Shown here piece by piece: positions 8,153 through 16,255 of a stretch of DNA of 16,255 bases. The notes under the pieces were generated by a model, which saw only the letters and a list, made by a program, of their open reading frames with translations, searched no databases and had not been told where the DNA came from. This DNA is from Gymnopilus junonius (lineage: Eukaryota; Basidiomycota; Agaricomycetes; Agaricales; Galerinaceae), in NCBI GenBank assembly GCA_015501075.1, contig JADNYJ010000677.1, forward strand, positions 1 to 16,255, given 5' to 3'. The translations under genes and the position numbers were made by a program. Position 1 is the first letter of the stretch, and the number at the start of each line of letters is the position of its first letter.

Positions 8153-9684
8153 TTAATTGTAATTCGAAAGCAAATCAACGATCTTCTCCAATGCTGAATT
8201 GCCGCCCAAGCGGCGAATTTCCTCCCGAACTTGCTGCTCTAAGTTCTGGAGCACGGAACGGCAGTACTGGAAGGATCGAGTTTGCTTATCCAAGTATGAG
8301 ACCGCATGGTCCTTCAACGTAGGGCTAGACGGACGCTGCTGCAGGATATCTTTTGATGACTTCTATCAGCGAACACGTTGTACGAGGCCTGATATGAAAC
8401 ACGTACTGAGCAGTTGTCGATCTCCTGGGTTGGCCCTGATGCCGTGAATGACAGGGAAAGAGAACTTTCCTTCGGTGAGGTCCTCCGCGTAGCCCTTGTG
8501 GGCAGAATACTTTCCCCTATCGTCAACCTTCGCTTTTAGGAAAAATAGCGGGGATATGTACCTTGTCTGATTGTAAATTACATAAATCGTCGCGAATCTG
8601 GAAGTAAACTATTGTGTGTGTGGGTCAGCGCAAAGTTTTAAGACGCCGAGAAGAGAGACATTTACCCCCGATTAGATTGACGATTCCGGTGTAGTCGCTG
8701 GGGACTTTTCGTTAGCTTATTACTCCAGGAGAATTGACGGTGTAATACATACATATCAACATTCTTCGTAGCTACTGCCATCATGAGACGAACTGCAAGT
8801 CTGAATAGACCGCCTGTCTCTGAATAGAGCACGCGTGAGTATCGTGTTTTCCGAGGTTAAAGGATTTATCAAACATACTGTTGTTTACCATTTCAATGTA
8901 TTCCTGTTCCGTGGGGCAAGACAGAGTGTCTCGCCAGTATAAATCTAGACCCTGCCCACGGTGTAAATTGAGCAACTCCTCTGTAGCAAAAATAAATTTA
9001 GCAATACTGTCTGTCAGCTGGTGAGCAATACCAAAGTTCACCTATCACAATGTTGTGGTAACGCGCCAAATCGGTCGCGCTGCCCCGTAGGGACGAAAGG
9101 TGTCCGAAGGCCTGGAAATAAACGTAATTTGCAGTATTGATCACTTGCGGTACCTGTAGACGTTTCAGTCAATCGAGCGAAACAATAGAACAAAGGCCTC
9201 TCACTCCATAAATCTTGTGGGCAACTATGATTGTAAGCGTGTGTTAGTGAATATGGATAACTCGAGGGTCAATTTTGAAATACCTGGACTACCGCGGCGA
9301 AGCTGAGAATTATCCTCGACATCGTCAACACTTTTCAGGCTAAGTTAAGAACAGACACAACGATAAAGGAACCAGAGTGACGTACAGTAAACTTGCGTTG
9401 TAACATGCTGACGATGTGCCCAATTACAGCCAAGTCGTTAGGGGGGACTTCGAGCCAAAGATTGAACGCTGCGATCATCTGCTTGCGAATTTCTTTGCCA
9501 GATAGTGACGTAAGATACGTGTAGGGGGCTAAGAGACACTACAAGACGGAATAAGATGAATGGAAGGGAGCAGATAAGTGGGACATACTGCTTCATCAGA
9601 CTCTTTCCAATTGTTTTGCGTGAAGAGCCAGGCAATATCGTCATAGGAATTGTTGAGGTTGGATGTGGCTGTAGGAGTAAACAT
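8153..9684 (-). CDS. Geranylgeranyl diphosphate synthase, 325 aa, 11 exons
   Basis: Trans-prenyltransferase that adds IPP to allylic diphosphates to make GGPP (C20). Exons (minus): 9684-9589, 9538-9393, 9339-9284, 9224-9205, 9153-9042, 8980-8879, 8819-8753, 8697-8666, 8608-8562, 8509-8407, 8349-8153; every intron is GT-AG, 50-61 nt, and the frame closes at TAA with no correction. Key motifs: [19 protein letters not shown] near the N terminus, first Asp motif DDVED (86-90) followed by [40 protein letters not shown] (146-161), [13 protein letters not shown] (from 178), second Asp motif DDLCN (217-221, usually DDYxN), then [19 protein letters not shown] and a C terminus ending [18 protein letters not shown]. 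Odd: the segment just before DDVED reads MLQRNLKSV where MLHxASLLV is usual, and its intron has a weak GTTTAC donor. A second synthase besides a housekeeping one would fit a biosynthetic cluster. Confidence 0.9.
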
Positions 9685-11173
9685 GGCTATGAAAGTTTCT
9701 ATTGTGACCAAACTTGCTTGATGTACTGGTATTTATTGGGGTTTTTTCCTGTGTGTAGGATTATGTTGTAATGCGATAGTGCCGATTTCACATCGTACTG
9801 ACCACTGATTTAAGTTGGACGGGAGATCTTCCATTTGGGGATACCAGGCGCTCTGGTCAAACAAAGCCAGATGTTGTCAACGGAATATCCTGCATCCACT
9901 TGCTTTACCCTGGGCAGGTTGAAATTGGCATATTGGAAAGATCGGGTCAGTAGTCCGCGATCACCTCTGCCAAGATGTGTTATCTGCCCCTTTGGCATCC
10001 GCTTTTGTCCATTAGCAAACATCATTCCAATGAGAATCGAGGGGGTAGCACCTATCTGTTCAACCCTTTGACGATCTGGACCCATCGCGCCAGACCTATG
10101 CTGAAAAACGAATTGATAGACTGAGTTAACGTTATGACTTTGCGCACTATCGATTCACGCGATGAATGATTCACGGAATGGCCGCAAGCAATTCTTCGGA
10201 GGATACATGGATGAAATTGGTGTGCGATAAAACAAGAGATAGAGGGAAATCCAATGCCCGAGGGAAGAGGCCAAGCTATAGAACTGAGGCTGCTATGAAC
10301 ACCGCCTCTAATGGATGCATCAATCCATAAGGCAGCGGTCGAACGTTGCGGCTTCATGCAATGATCAAAATACCAGAGATACGCCATTGGAGGTACATCA
10401 GTGCAGAAGGTTGCATTCTACAAACTTGCCAAGAAACCGTTCAAACATCCTATGACGTCGGGAAAATTAGAATCGCCGAGGCGGTTAGAGCTCTCAAAGA
10501 CTTTCAATGGACCAGCTGACCCAATATGAAGAAGATTTACGGTACGTTAGTAAAGAAAAGATCGGTTACGTAAAAACCCAACTGACCGTCCAGTGGCTAA
10601 TAAATCTCTTCCAGTATACTGCGACCAAGTCTTCAGATATTCAGTAAATTATCAAAAGCAGAGCAGTCCGACAGTCGTAAACTCAATTTCTGGTCTAAAC
10701 TTGAAAGTTAGAATGTAATAACTCTACATCTGGACGGTACCAGTCGGACTCACCATGTGAAACATGTCAATCAAGGAGCTGAGCAGGAAGAAATCAAAAC
10801 CAAGGTCGTCGCTGACGCGAGGTCCGATTTGGCCCGAGGTAGTAGTTGTCCGTCACACCGTGACGTAACAGCACTCCGAGACCGACGCGTCCGACTGGCA
10901 CACCGGGCCCACGCTTTATGACAAGCAAACTACAAGCGGATTTCTCTCTATGGTCGCTGGCTGAAAGACAGTTATGCATTTCTAATTTATAGCTTTTGCC
11001 TCAGTTATAGGTTACTTATCTATGCGAACGTGTAGAAGGCCTTTCTGGCGGATCGGCAGACTGATGGCATCGTGACATCCCCAAATTTGGTATGTATGCC
11101 TGAATACAATTTTCCGCGACATTGATGCTTGATCCCTTTCAACCATCGATAACTAGCTTCATAGGTCGTCTTC
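9685..11173. other. About 1.5 kb with no recognised gene between GGPP synthase and the F-box gene
   Basis: Contains the GGPP synthase promoter (an AATAAATA stretch on the minus strand near 9730-9737, about 50 bases before its ATG) and the upstream region of the F-box gene. Two overlapping minus-strand frames (9810-10387) are noted separately. From 10390 to 11173 only short frames occur, such as 10794-10979 on the minus strand, with no family signature or convincing splice partners. No tRNA, transposon ends or long repeats were noticed. Confidence 0.45.
9810..10387 (-). other. Two overlapping open frames, unassigned, possible gene relic
   Basis: On the minus strand one frame runs 10387-10052 (111 codons, starting MAYLWYFDHCMKPQRSTAAL) and another 10085-9810 (91 codons, with LPRVKQVDAGYSVDNIWLCL). 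They overlap out of frame by 34 bases, which could mean one gene with a frame break, two exons, or chance. I do not recognise either. They lie just upstream of the GGPP synthase and on the same strand. Confidence 0.25.
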
Positions 11174-12127
11174 ATGTCTATCACCCGTGGTCAAATGGCG
11201 TACTCACCTATTTTCCGCATGGGAAGGGACGTGCTGTATGCTATATTCGAGTGGAACGCCGACATGTTCTCTGACCCAAGTGCTCTCCACACCACTAAAC
11301 AAGCTTTGCAAGTGTGTGGGGAATGGCGTGACATCTTGCTGAGTTCGCCTGCAATTTGGGGAAGGCTTCTTGACCTCGGTGTCTTGCAGTGGACAAGCAG
11401 GTGGTGGAGGAGCGAAATTCTGCGTCGGAGCGGAAACGGAAGCTCATTGTGGATTCTTGGCACATCTATCGACGAGGAAGGCAACTACGACACCAAGATT
11501 AAACAGTTCATGTTCTCGATTATTCGAGATCATTGGCAGAGAATCGAAAAGCTGGTAATTAACATCGAGGTCGAAAGAATCCACCCTTCACACTGGCAGG
11601 AATTCTATATGCCAGCACCGTTTTTAAAAGTCTTCGATGTCGTCTTCGTCGGTATGGCACCGACATCAGTCCCGTTTTTCAATAACATTGCCCCCGTTCT
11701 TCATACGTTCCGGTCACAGGATATCAAACTCGGATCGCAGGCAGCTTGGCTTTCCGGTCTTCGTTCACTCAAGCTTAAAGACTGCATCTCCGTTTCTCAG
11801 TTGCTGAACGCTCTCCAAATGATGCCAGAATTATCCTCCCTTGTATTTGGAAACCTCATACCAGATAACTCGATCTCACTCGCACATTTTCCATCGATCT
11901 CTCTCCCCAAGTTAAATCAGATAACATTCTTTCATGATATCATCGAGTGCATGATGTTGCTAGAGCATGTGATACCTAAACCTGGTTGTTCACTGGCTAT
12001 CTATGACTATAGGCTCCATTCCCGTTCTGAAATACCCCGAAATACTACATTTGGTCCTCTATCTCAAATTGCAGAAGCCTATTATCAAACCACAAACCAC
12101 TATAATCTCTCTCGACATGTCATGTAA
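11174..12127 (+). CDS. F-box protein, N-terminal 317 codons of a broken gene
   Basis: F-box proteins link targets to SCF ubiquitin ligases through Skp1. The ATG at 11174 opens an intronless frame. An F-box-like domain spans roughly residues 18-65 (RDVLYAIFEW, then QVCGEWRDILLSSPAIWGRL), typical of the large basidiomycete families with a degenerate leucine-rich second half. The rest has LRR-like segments such as WLSGLRSLKLKDC and MPELSSLVFGNL. The frame stops at 12127 after LSRHVM, but a homologous-looking continuation (LDMSCKAFHFELK) begins in another frame at a TCTCTCTC run (12106-12113), suggesting loss of one TC unit. It is plus strand, unlike its left neighbours, and convergent with the LodB-like gene. 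It probably has no pathway link to either neighbour. Confidence 0.75.
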   Translation: MSITRGQMAYSPIFRMGRDVLYAIFEWNADMFSDPSALHTTKQALQVCGEWRDILLSSPAIWGRLLDLGVLQWTSRWWRSEILRRSGNGSSLWILGTSIDEEGNYDTKIKQFMFSIIRDHWQRIEKLVINIEVERIHPSHWQEFYMPAPFLKVFDVVFVGMAPTSVPFFNNIAPVLHTFRSQDIKLGSQAAWLSGLRSLKLKDCISVSQLLNALQMMPELSSLVFGNLIPDNSISLAHFPSISLPKLNQITFFHDIIECMMLLEHVIPKPGCSLAIYDYRLHSRSEIPRNTTFGPLSQIAEAYYQTTNHYNLSRHVM

Positions 12128-12732
12128 AGCCTTCCATTTCGAGCTGAAAAGCCCTGGTCAAGGCAAAGCAGGGTTTTCAATCGAAGTATCCAATGTAACC
12201 TACTTCAGTGGAAACCTTTCCGTGAAAGTGCTGTCGAACCTTCTCTCCGCGTGTTGCTTCCATCCGTCAGGAACCTTCGAGAGATAGAGCTAAAGCGCTT
12301 CGGGTATTCGGCCGCGGATTACACTTTGAATGCTGCCCTCTTCACTTTTCCTTTCATCACCACTCTATCCGGCGATGAGCTTATGCTTGGAAGCCTCCTT
12401 GCACTGCAGAGCACGTCCAAAAATATTCTCTTTCCGTATCTCAAGTACCTCAAGCTCGACACGCTCAACAGTACTTCCTTTGGCAGAAAGGACTATCTTA
12501 CTCAATTCTTATGGGCACCGAGGATATGGGTCTTCCGATTCAGTTCCTTGATTTTACTCAATGCAATCCTGATGTTTTACCTCGACTGACACATCTTGAA
12601 GATATATCATGGACCGATCTGAAGATCCTCTGGAAAAAGCGTGATTCTGAAAAATCTGCCAATACAAATGCGGAAGCGGGATCCCTGAATCCATTCCGTT
12701 TTTTATGGTTAAAAATGAAAGATGAGGTCTGA
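12114..12732 (+). pseudogene. 3' part of the F-box gene, in three shifted frames
   Basis: This is the continuation of the F-box protein. From about 12114 the third frame reads LDMSCKAFHFELKSPGQGKA and IEVSNVTYFSG. Near 12200-12225 it passes to the original frame (RESAVEPSLRVLLPSVRNLR, then ADYTLNAALFTFPFITTLSG and LKYLKLDTLNST). Near 12508-12512 it moves to the first frame (MGTEDMGLPIQFLDFTQCNP, then LTHLEDISWTDLKILWKKR), ending at a stop at 12730-12732. The LRR-like periodicity and alternating hydrophobic strands match the C-terminal half of basidiomycete F-box proteins. With the break at 12106-12113 the gene needs three corrections, so it is either a pseudogene or affected by assembly errors. 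Confidence 0.6.
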
Positions 12733-13038
12733 TTGCTATGAATAGTGACGGAGGCTTTCTTTTTTCCTATCTTTTTCTTCAAATATCTAATCACCTTGAC
12801 CGTTAGGATCCTCCAGGATGCCAATAAATAAATGCCATGAAGTGAAATATCCACTATTCATATCGCTGGTGGAAATAGTGAAAGGGGTGTAATGGGTCAA
12901 TTTGAATACCATTTCACGCATAGTAATGATCCTTAAAAATATACCAGTTTCTCTCAACCTGCACCCGCCCACTTGTACTGTTGTCCTCCGTAACGATGCT
13001 TTCGGACTACAGGAAAATTGTCTTTGTCTTTGTCTAAG
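12733..13038. other. Intergenic between convergent F-box and LodB-like genes
   Basis: About 300 bases receiving the 3' ends of both genes. A short T-rich stretch at 12758-12781 on the plus strand follows the F-box stop. Nothing else is recognised. Confidence 0.5.
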
Positions 13039-14478
13039 TCAAGTACCAACGACGTTCTCCCAAAACATTTCGCCCAGAAAACGTTTTACGATGGAATAGT
13101 AATATGCCCTATGCTTCTCGTACTCCTTTCGTACCCCCGTAAAAGCCTCGCTCATATCTTTATCAAAGTCTCCGTCCGTTACGCCACCTTCGACGTGCTG
13201 AGCGAGCTTCAAACCTACATAGATGCCCATCTCCAAGGCAGTCATCATTCCCTGAGACGAAAGTGGATCAAATGCAATTGCGGCGTCTCCAACAGCCACC
13301 CAACGTTCCGCTTCATCACAAGTCTTCTCCAAATGGGATGACCCAGCAGCTGTGCAGCGTGGATATCCCTCTTGGATAGTGTAGTCCCACTTTGCGATGA
13401 CGGATGAAACATGGGTCGTAGTATCATGCAGTCGGTTGAGGAAACCAGCAGCGCGACGCGAAGACTTGGCAGAAGAATGAGATGGGAGGGTATGAAAGAC
13501 AACGATTCGGGTTAAAGGATTATGCGAGATCAGAGAGGTGTACCACCATCCATCAGCCGTTGCCTCAATGAGCGTTTGTCTGTCGTTATCGCCAGTACCG
13601 GCATTGCGATCCAATTCTGGACCTATGAAAACGGCGTAGAACGCAAGGAGCGGGTCTAAAGTAATCGATTTTATGCCTATCTAATTTTGGGGAGTGAGTA
13701 CGTGGCGAAGATTGACTTAGAAGCTTGACAAGCCTTGTTCGCCACAGAGGATTTACGCCCTGTACCATCCACGATCCATTTTGCTGAGATAGTTGTTCTT
13801 TGACCATTCTCCTCCATTTCGACGGCCCATAAGCCCTGAGAGTTTTTCTGGAGGCTTTTAAACGAAGCTTTCCTAAACGCCAGACGAGAGCCTGATCCCG
13901 AAGCACATTTGACGACCGTGTCCCTCAGAAGTTCCTCAAACTCAACCCGGTTAAGATGAAGTCCGTGCCCGAAAGGGTTCAGTATTGCATGACGTTCTTC
14001 TAAATTCGGAGATGACCAAGCGGAGGCGTTGCCGCTGCAAGTGGTGTGGACGCACATTCGACTTGGGAGGCTAATTGCTTTGGCAGAGAGGGGTGGAGAT
14101 AGTGGAGCAGCCGACCAGACTCTGGAGGTAGCGATTCGCCAATCTGAACATAGCGTCAGAAGTCAGAAGTCAAAGTAAGTCGCGAATTCAACTCCTGCGG
14201 AAAAACTTGCCTTGAAAGACGAAGAATTGGCGTCGTCTATGATGAGGCAGGATGCGTGTTTGCTGTTCTTGAGAAAGCTCAGAGCCGTCGCGCAGCCTGC
14301 AGGGCCCCACCAATAATAATCACTGTGGTAAAATCCTGTTAGTTCTTGAACATAAAATGAAGTATTGAGGCCACCATCGAACATCGTCCCCGCGTTCTCT
14401 TGAAGGATAGGCATTGAACGTTTTAGAACCCAATCACGTTGGGAGGATTTCAAGTTATGAAAGACCTGACATGACCAT
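13039..14478 (-). CDS. LodB-like FAD-dependent oxidoreductase (halogenase/monooxygenase fold), frame-disrupted
   Basis: Flavoprotein of the FAD-dependent halogenase-like group that includes LodB, the bacterial protein needed to form the CTQ cofactor of LodA. The FAD GxGxxG motif TTVIIIGG then GPAGCATALSFLKNS is split by a frame shift in a G run (14305-14308). After a GC-AG intron (14144-14210) comes IGESLPPESGRLLHYL. Near 14050-14058 the frame shifts again into CSGNASAWSSPNLEERHAIL, then NPFGHGLHLNRVEFEELLRD and IVDGTGRKSSVA. A further intron near 13680-13735 leads to PLLAFYAVFIGPELDRNAG and DGWWYTSL (about 13540-13551). The second FAD motif, VGDAAIAFDPLSSQGM, is at about 13250-13293, and the C terminus ends at a stop at 13039. 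The start is uncertain: a short first exon from the ATG at 14478 is possible. It is head to head with the LodA-like gene, which favours LodB over a true halogenase. As written it would not yield a full protein. Confidence 0.65.
14144..14210 (-). other. GC-AG intron in the LodB-like gene
   Basis: The donor is AAG|GCAAGT and the acceptor TTCAG|ATT; removal joins ANSSSFK to IGESLPPE, the expected FAD-binding continuation, in phase 0. GC donors are a minor class in fungi but this one matches the extended consensus. The intron also carries a short direct repeat (AGTCAGAAGTCAGAAGTCA on the plus strand near 14154-14172). Confidence 0.7.
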
Positions 14479-15273
14479 CTTGGGCGATAATCTAATCAGC
14501 TGTTGCGTGGCTTTCGGAATGAAAAGGCGAAGTTCCTGGATGCGGGGAGAGTAAGGAGCCTCAGAAGACGTGCAGGCGAAAAATACGTAGCACATACTTA
14601 CCACGTTCCAGGGACTTCATACCCATTCAATGTCTTGGCCGCAAGATCTCCACCTGACTGATTTACAGCATTGGTGATTATCGTAACCTCTCATAGCTCT
14701 GCGATTTGCAATCGGTCGTCTTGGCTTCCTCAAGGCGACTCCGTAGGACGGACAATAGCCAATATTAGTCTATAATATTATTCGGCTCAAGTTCAGACCC
14801 GTTTCTGCCGATGATTCGCACTATCACGTGGAGCTTTCAAGAACCATTGCACCTGTCGTCGTTGTCGATATGGGACTTCCACTTGACACAAACTTGACAT
14901 GCAGCAGCACCCTCTTATTATTCCTCACTCTACAATGGAGTTCTTTACGGCCGGCCTGAATACTTTTTGGCCTTGGAATCCCCAATTTACATGAAATGGA
15001 GCGATCTGCGGACCTTCCAACTAGAATTGTAGCTTCCAGAACTGTGGCAATAGTCAAGGTATGTATATCTATCTCGCTCTCAAGGGTCGTACTTCTCTTC
15101 AATTATAGTGTCATGGGGCTCAAGGTGTCAAAGTGGGTCTTCATACGCACCCGGTCATTGCACATCTCCGTTTCGCCTGAAGGAGTAGGGTGCGGATTCA
15201 TTGCGATAATCAGTGGCGTGGAACTCTATATATATTGCTCTGACCAGATGCCATTCAATTTCAAGTATTGACC
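14479..15273. other. Divergent region between LodB-like and LodA-like genes
   Basis: About 0.8 kb expected to carry both promoters. On the minus strand at about 14602-14690 a protein-like stretch reads VTIITNAVNQSGGDLAAKTL followed by NGYEVPGTW and a GTAAGTATG donor; just upstream in another frame is RSRLEEAKTTDCKSQSYER. This could be a 5' exon of the LodB-like gene or a relic of another gene; I do not recognise it. A minus-strand open frame at 14824-15102 and a plus-strand one at 14996-15271 have no recognisable features. Confidence 0.35.
15227..15235 (+). promoter_or_regulatory. Candidate TATA box of the LodA-like gene
   Basis: TATATATAT lies 39-47 bases before the ATG at 15274, a plausible core promoter spacing for a gene with a short leader. 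It is the only TATA-like element close to this start. Confidence 0.4.
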
Positions 15274-16255
15274 ATGGCTTTTCCTTTGGATAACGTTCGA
15301 ATCTACCCTCCTATTGGTATCGCGCGCGTCGGAAACTCTACTCAAGAAGATGGCTGGTTCTATGGGCCTGAGATCCCTGGGTACTTTGAAGAGCCTACAG
15401 GCGGTTTCAAGGACGACGACTCAGCAGTAAAAAGACAGGTCTGCTTTGTGCTTCAATGGAAAGTATAAACCTCACTCTCAACCCTCAGGCTGCTCGGTTC
15501 AGGGTTTACGCACTGGGACAGAATGGAGAGGTTCTCGGAGAGCTCAACAAATCGACAGGCTATCACCTCGTCTGGAACGTCCAGATTGTAAACAAGAAAG
15601 CTTCGTGGTACGCGTTCATGGGTAATGCTCTATTTCCTTTTCCATTGATTTCGTCGTGAAGCTAACGATAACTATAGGCAGATCTCAAGAAGGCGCCTTC
15701 CAGCCTGGTTACACGACGCTCCGCAACCCAACAGTGCAGCCAAATGTATGAAAACTCCTGTCTCAAAATCTTTTTTGGTTAATCTATCTTCCGCTTTGTT
15801 TAGTTGCCTCCTGACCAGCGAACTAAGCTCATCGTGGATAGTGGCGTACAAACTATAACCGGTTCCAACGCACCACCTGTAACCCTAGCTGGGGATTTCT
15901 ATGGTTCCAAGACTAGCCCGACTTCCATCTATCTCGGAGAGGCCAGGACAGATGAAGAAGGACGCCTGGTCGTTCTTGCTGGCCATGGATCCTCAAGGTC
16001 TATCGCGAAAGAAGACGAGCCTTACCCTTATATCATGAACGATTTTGATTCTCCTGATTGGATCGACGACACCTCTGACGGATGGGTCTCTGTTACCATC
16101 AAACCTTACCCTGGGAATGGTTCTTCGTAAGTTTATGCAGCCTTACTAACTAGACTGCTTGTTGTCGTATTATAATACTTATTTAAATTCCAGGGTTGAA
16201 GCACCAGTGAAGGCGCGTGTCATTGGGACGACACCCAAGTTTGCTAATGGGATAT
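15274..16255 (+). CDS. LodA-like CTQ-dependent L-amino-acid oxidase, 5' part (runs off right edge)
   Basis: Member of the LodA/GoxA family of quinoprotein amino-acid oxidases, which use a cofactor made from their own Cys and Trp (cysteine tryptophylquinone); bacterial LodA oxidises the epsilon-amino group of lysine, releasing H2O2 and ammonia. Exons (plus): 15274-15438, 15489-15621, 15678-15745, 15804-16126, 16194 to the edge; introns of 50, 56, 58 and 67 nt keep frame perfectly. The start ATG sits in TTGACCATGG. N-terminal signatures: VRIYPPIGIARVGNS, FYGPEIPGYFEEPTGGFKDD, VKRQAARFRVYALGQNGEVL, NKKASWYAF, then LAGHGSSRSI and MNDFDSPDWIDDTSDGWVSV. No signal peptide is seen. The CTQ-forming Cys and Trp lie beyond the edge, so activity and substrate cannot be judged. 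The last intron has a good branch site (CTAAC at 16146-16150). Confidence 0.88.

Noticed and set aside
8510..8561. 34-nt intron in the GGPP synthase with extra residues VDDRGK
   Set aside because: A 52-nt intron ending at GGGGAAAG gives the family-typical [14 protein letters not shown] and a normal intron length.
9530..9590. Homopolymer deletion in the C run at the GGPP synthase exon 2 start
   Set aside because: Choosing the acceptor at 9539-9540 (TTGTAG) instead of the later CTTAG gives a clean frame reading [11 protein letters not shown], so no error is needed.
10794..10979. 61-codon minus-strand frame before the F-box gene
   Set aside because: Short, arginine- and glycine-rich without pattern, and in a stretch with no other coding sign.
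13039..14478. Calling the flavoprotein a tryptophan-type halogenase
   Set aside because: The fold is the same, but the divergent LodA-like neighbour points to LodB, and I could not confirm a halogenase WxWxIP-type motif; the position has GWWYTSL.
14996..15271. 91-codon plus-strand open frame upstream of the LodA gene
   Set aside because: It ends just before the LodA ATG in the expected leader region, and its sequence shows no domain or conserved pattern.
1..16255. Transposon ends, long terminal repeats, tRNA or rRNA genes, CRISPR arrays
   Set aside because: None seen by eye on either strand; only short repeats of 7-9 bases were found, and CRISPR is not expected in fungal nuclear DNA.

Overview
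The window looks like nuclear DNA of a basidiomycete, most likely an agaricomycete. Genes are split by many GT-AG introns of about 44-67 nt, several exons are only 10-26 nt long, and the families found (purple acid phosphatase, F-box protein, 14-helix MFS transporter, UbiA-type membrane protein, stand-alone GGPP synthase, LodA-like quinoprotein oxidase) fit that group. All assignments come from reading the sequence and splicing by eye; no database search was run.

Layout, left to right: (1) the 5' part of a secreted purple acid phosphatase, minus strand, running off the left edge (1-644); (2) a decayed class I terpene synthase, minus (978-2321); (3) an 11-exon DHA2-type MFS transporter, minus (3042-5348); (4) a 4-exon UbiA-superfamily membrane protein of 339 aa, minus (6407-7574); (5) an 11-exon geranylgeranyl diphosphate synthase of 325 aa, minus (8153-9684); (6) about 1.5 kb without a recognisable gene (9685-11173); (7) an F-box protein gene, plus, whose reading frame breaks after 317 codons (11174-12732); (8) a flavoprotein of the halogenase/monooxygenase fold resembling LodB, minus (13039 to about 14478); (9) the 5' part of a LodA-like CTQ-dependent amino-acid oxidase, plus, running off the right edge (15274-16255).

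Two functional groups stand out. Terpene synthase, transporter, UbiA-type protein and GGPP synthase lie in tandem on one strand and look like the core of a diterpenoid or meroterpenoid cluster: GGPP is made, used by a membrane prenyltransferase or cyclase and perhaps by the soluble cyclase, and the product may be exported. The LodB-like and LodA-like genes are head to head, echoing the bacterial lodA/lodB pair in which LodB is needed to build the protein-derived CTQ cofactor of LodA.

The genes differ sharply in integrity. UbiA, GGPP synthase and the visible LodA splice into clean frames with no correction. The phosphatase, terpene synthase, MFS transporter, F-box gene and LodB-like gene each need one or more frame corrections, and the terpene synthase also has an in-frame TGA beside its aspartate-rich motif. 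This is either selective pseudogenisation or uneven assembly error; the sequence alone cannot decide.
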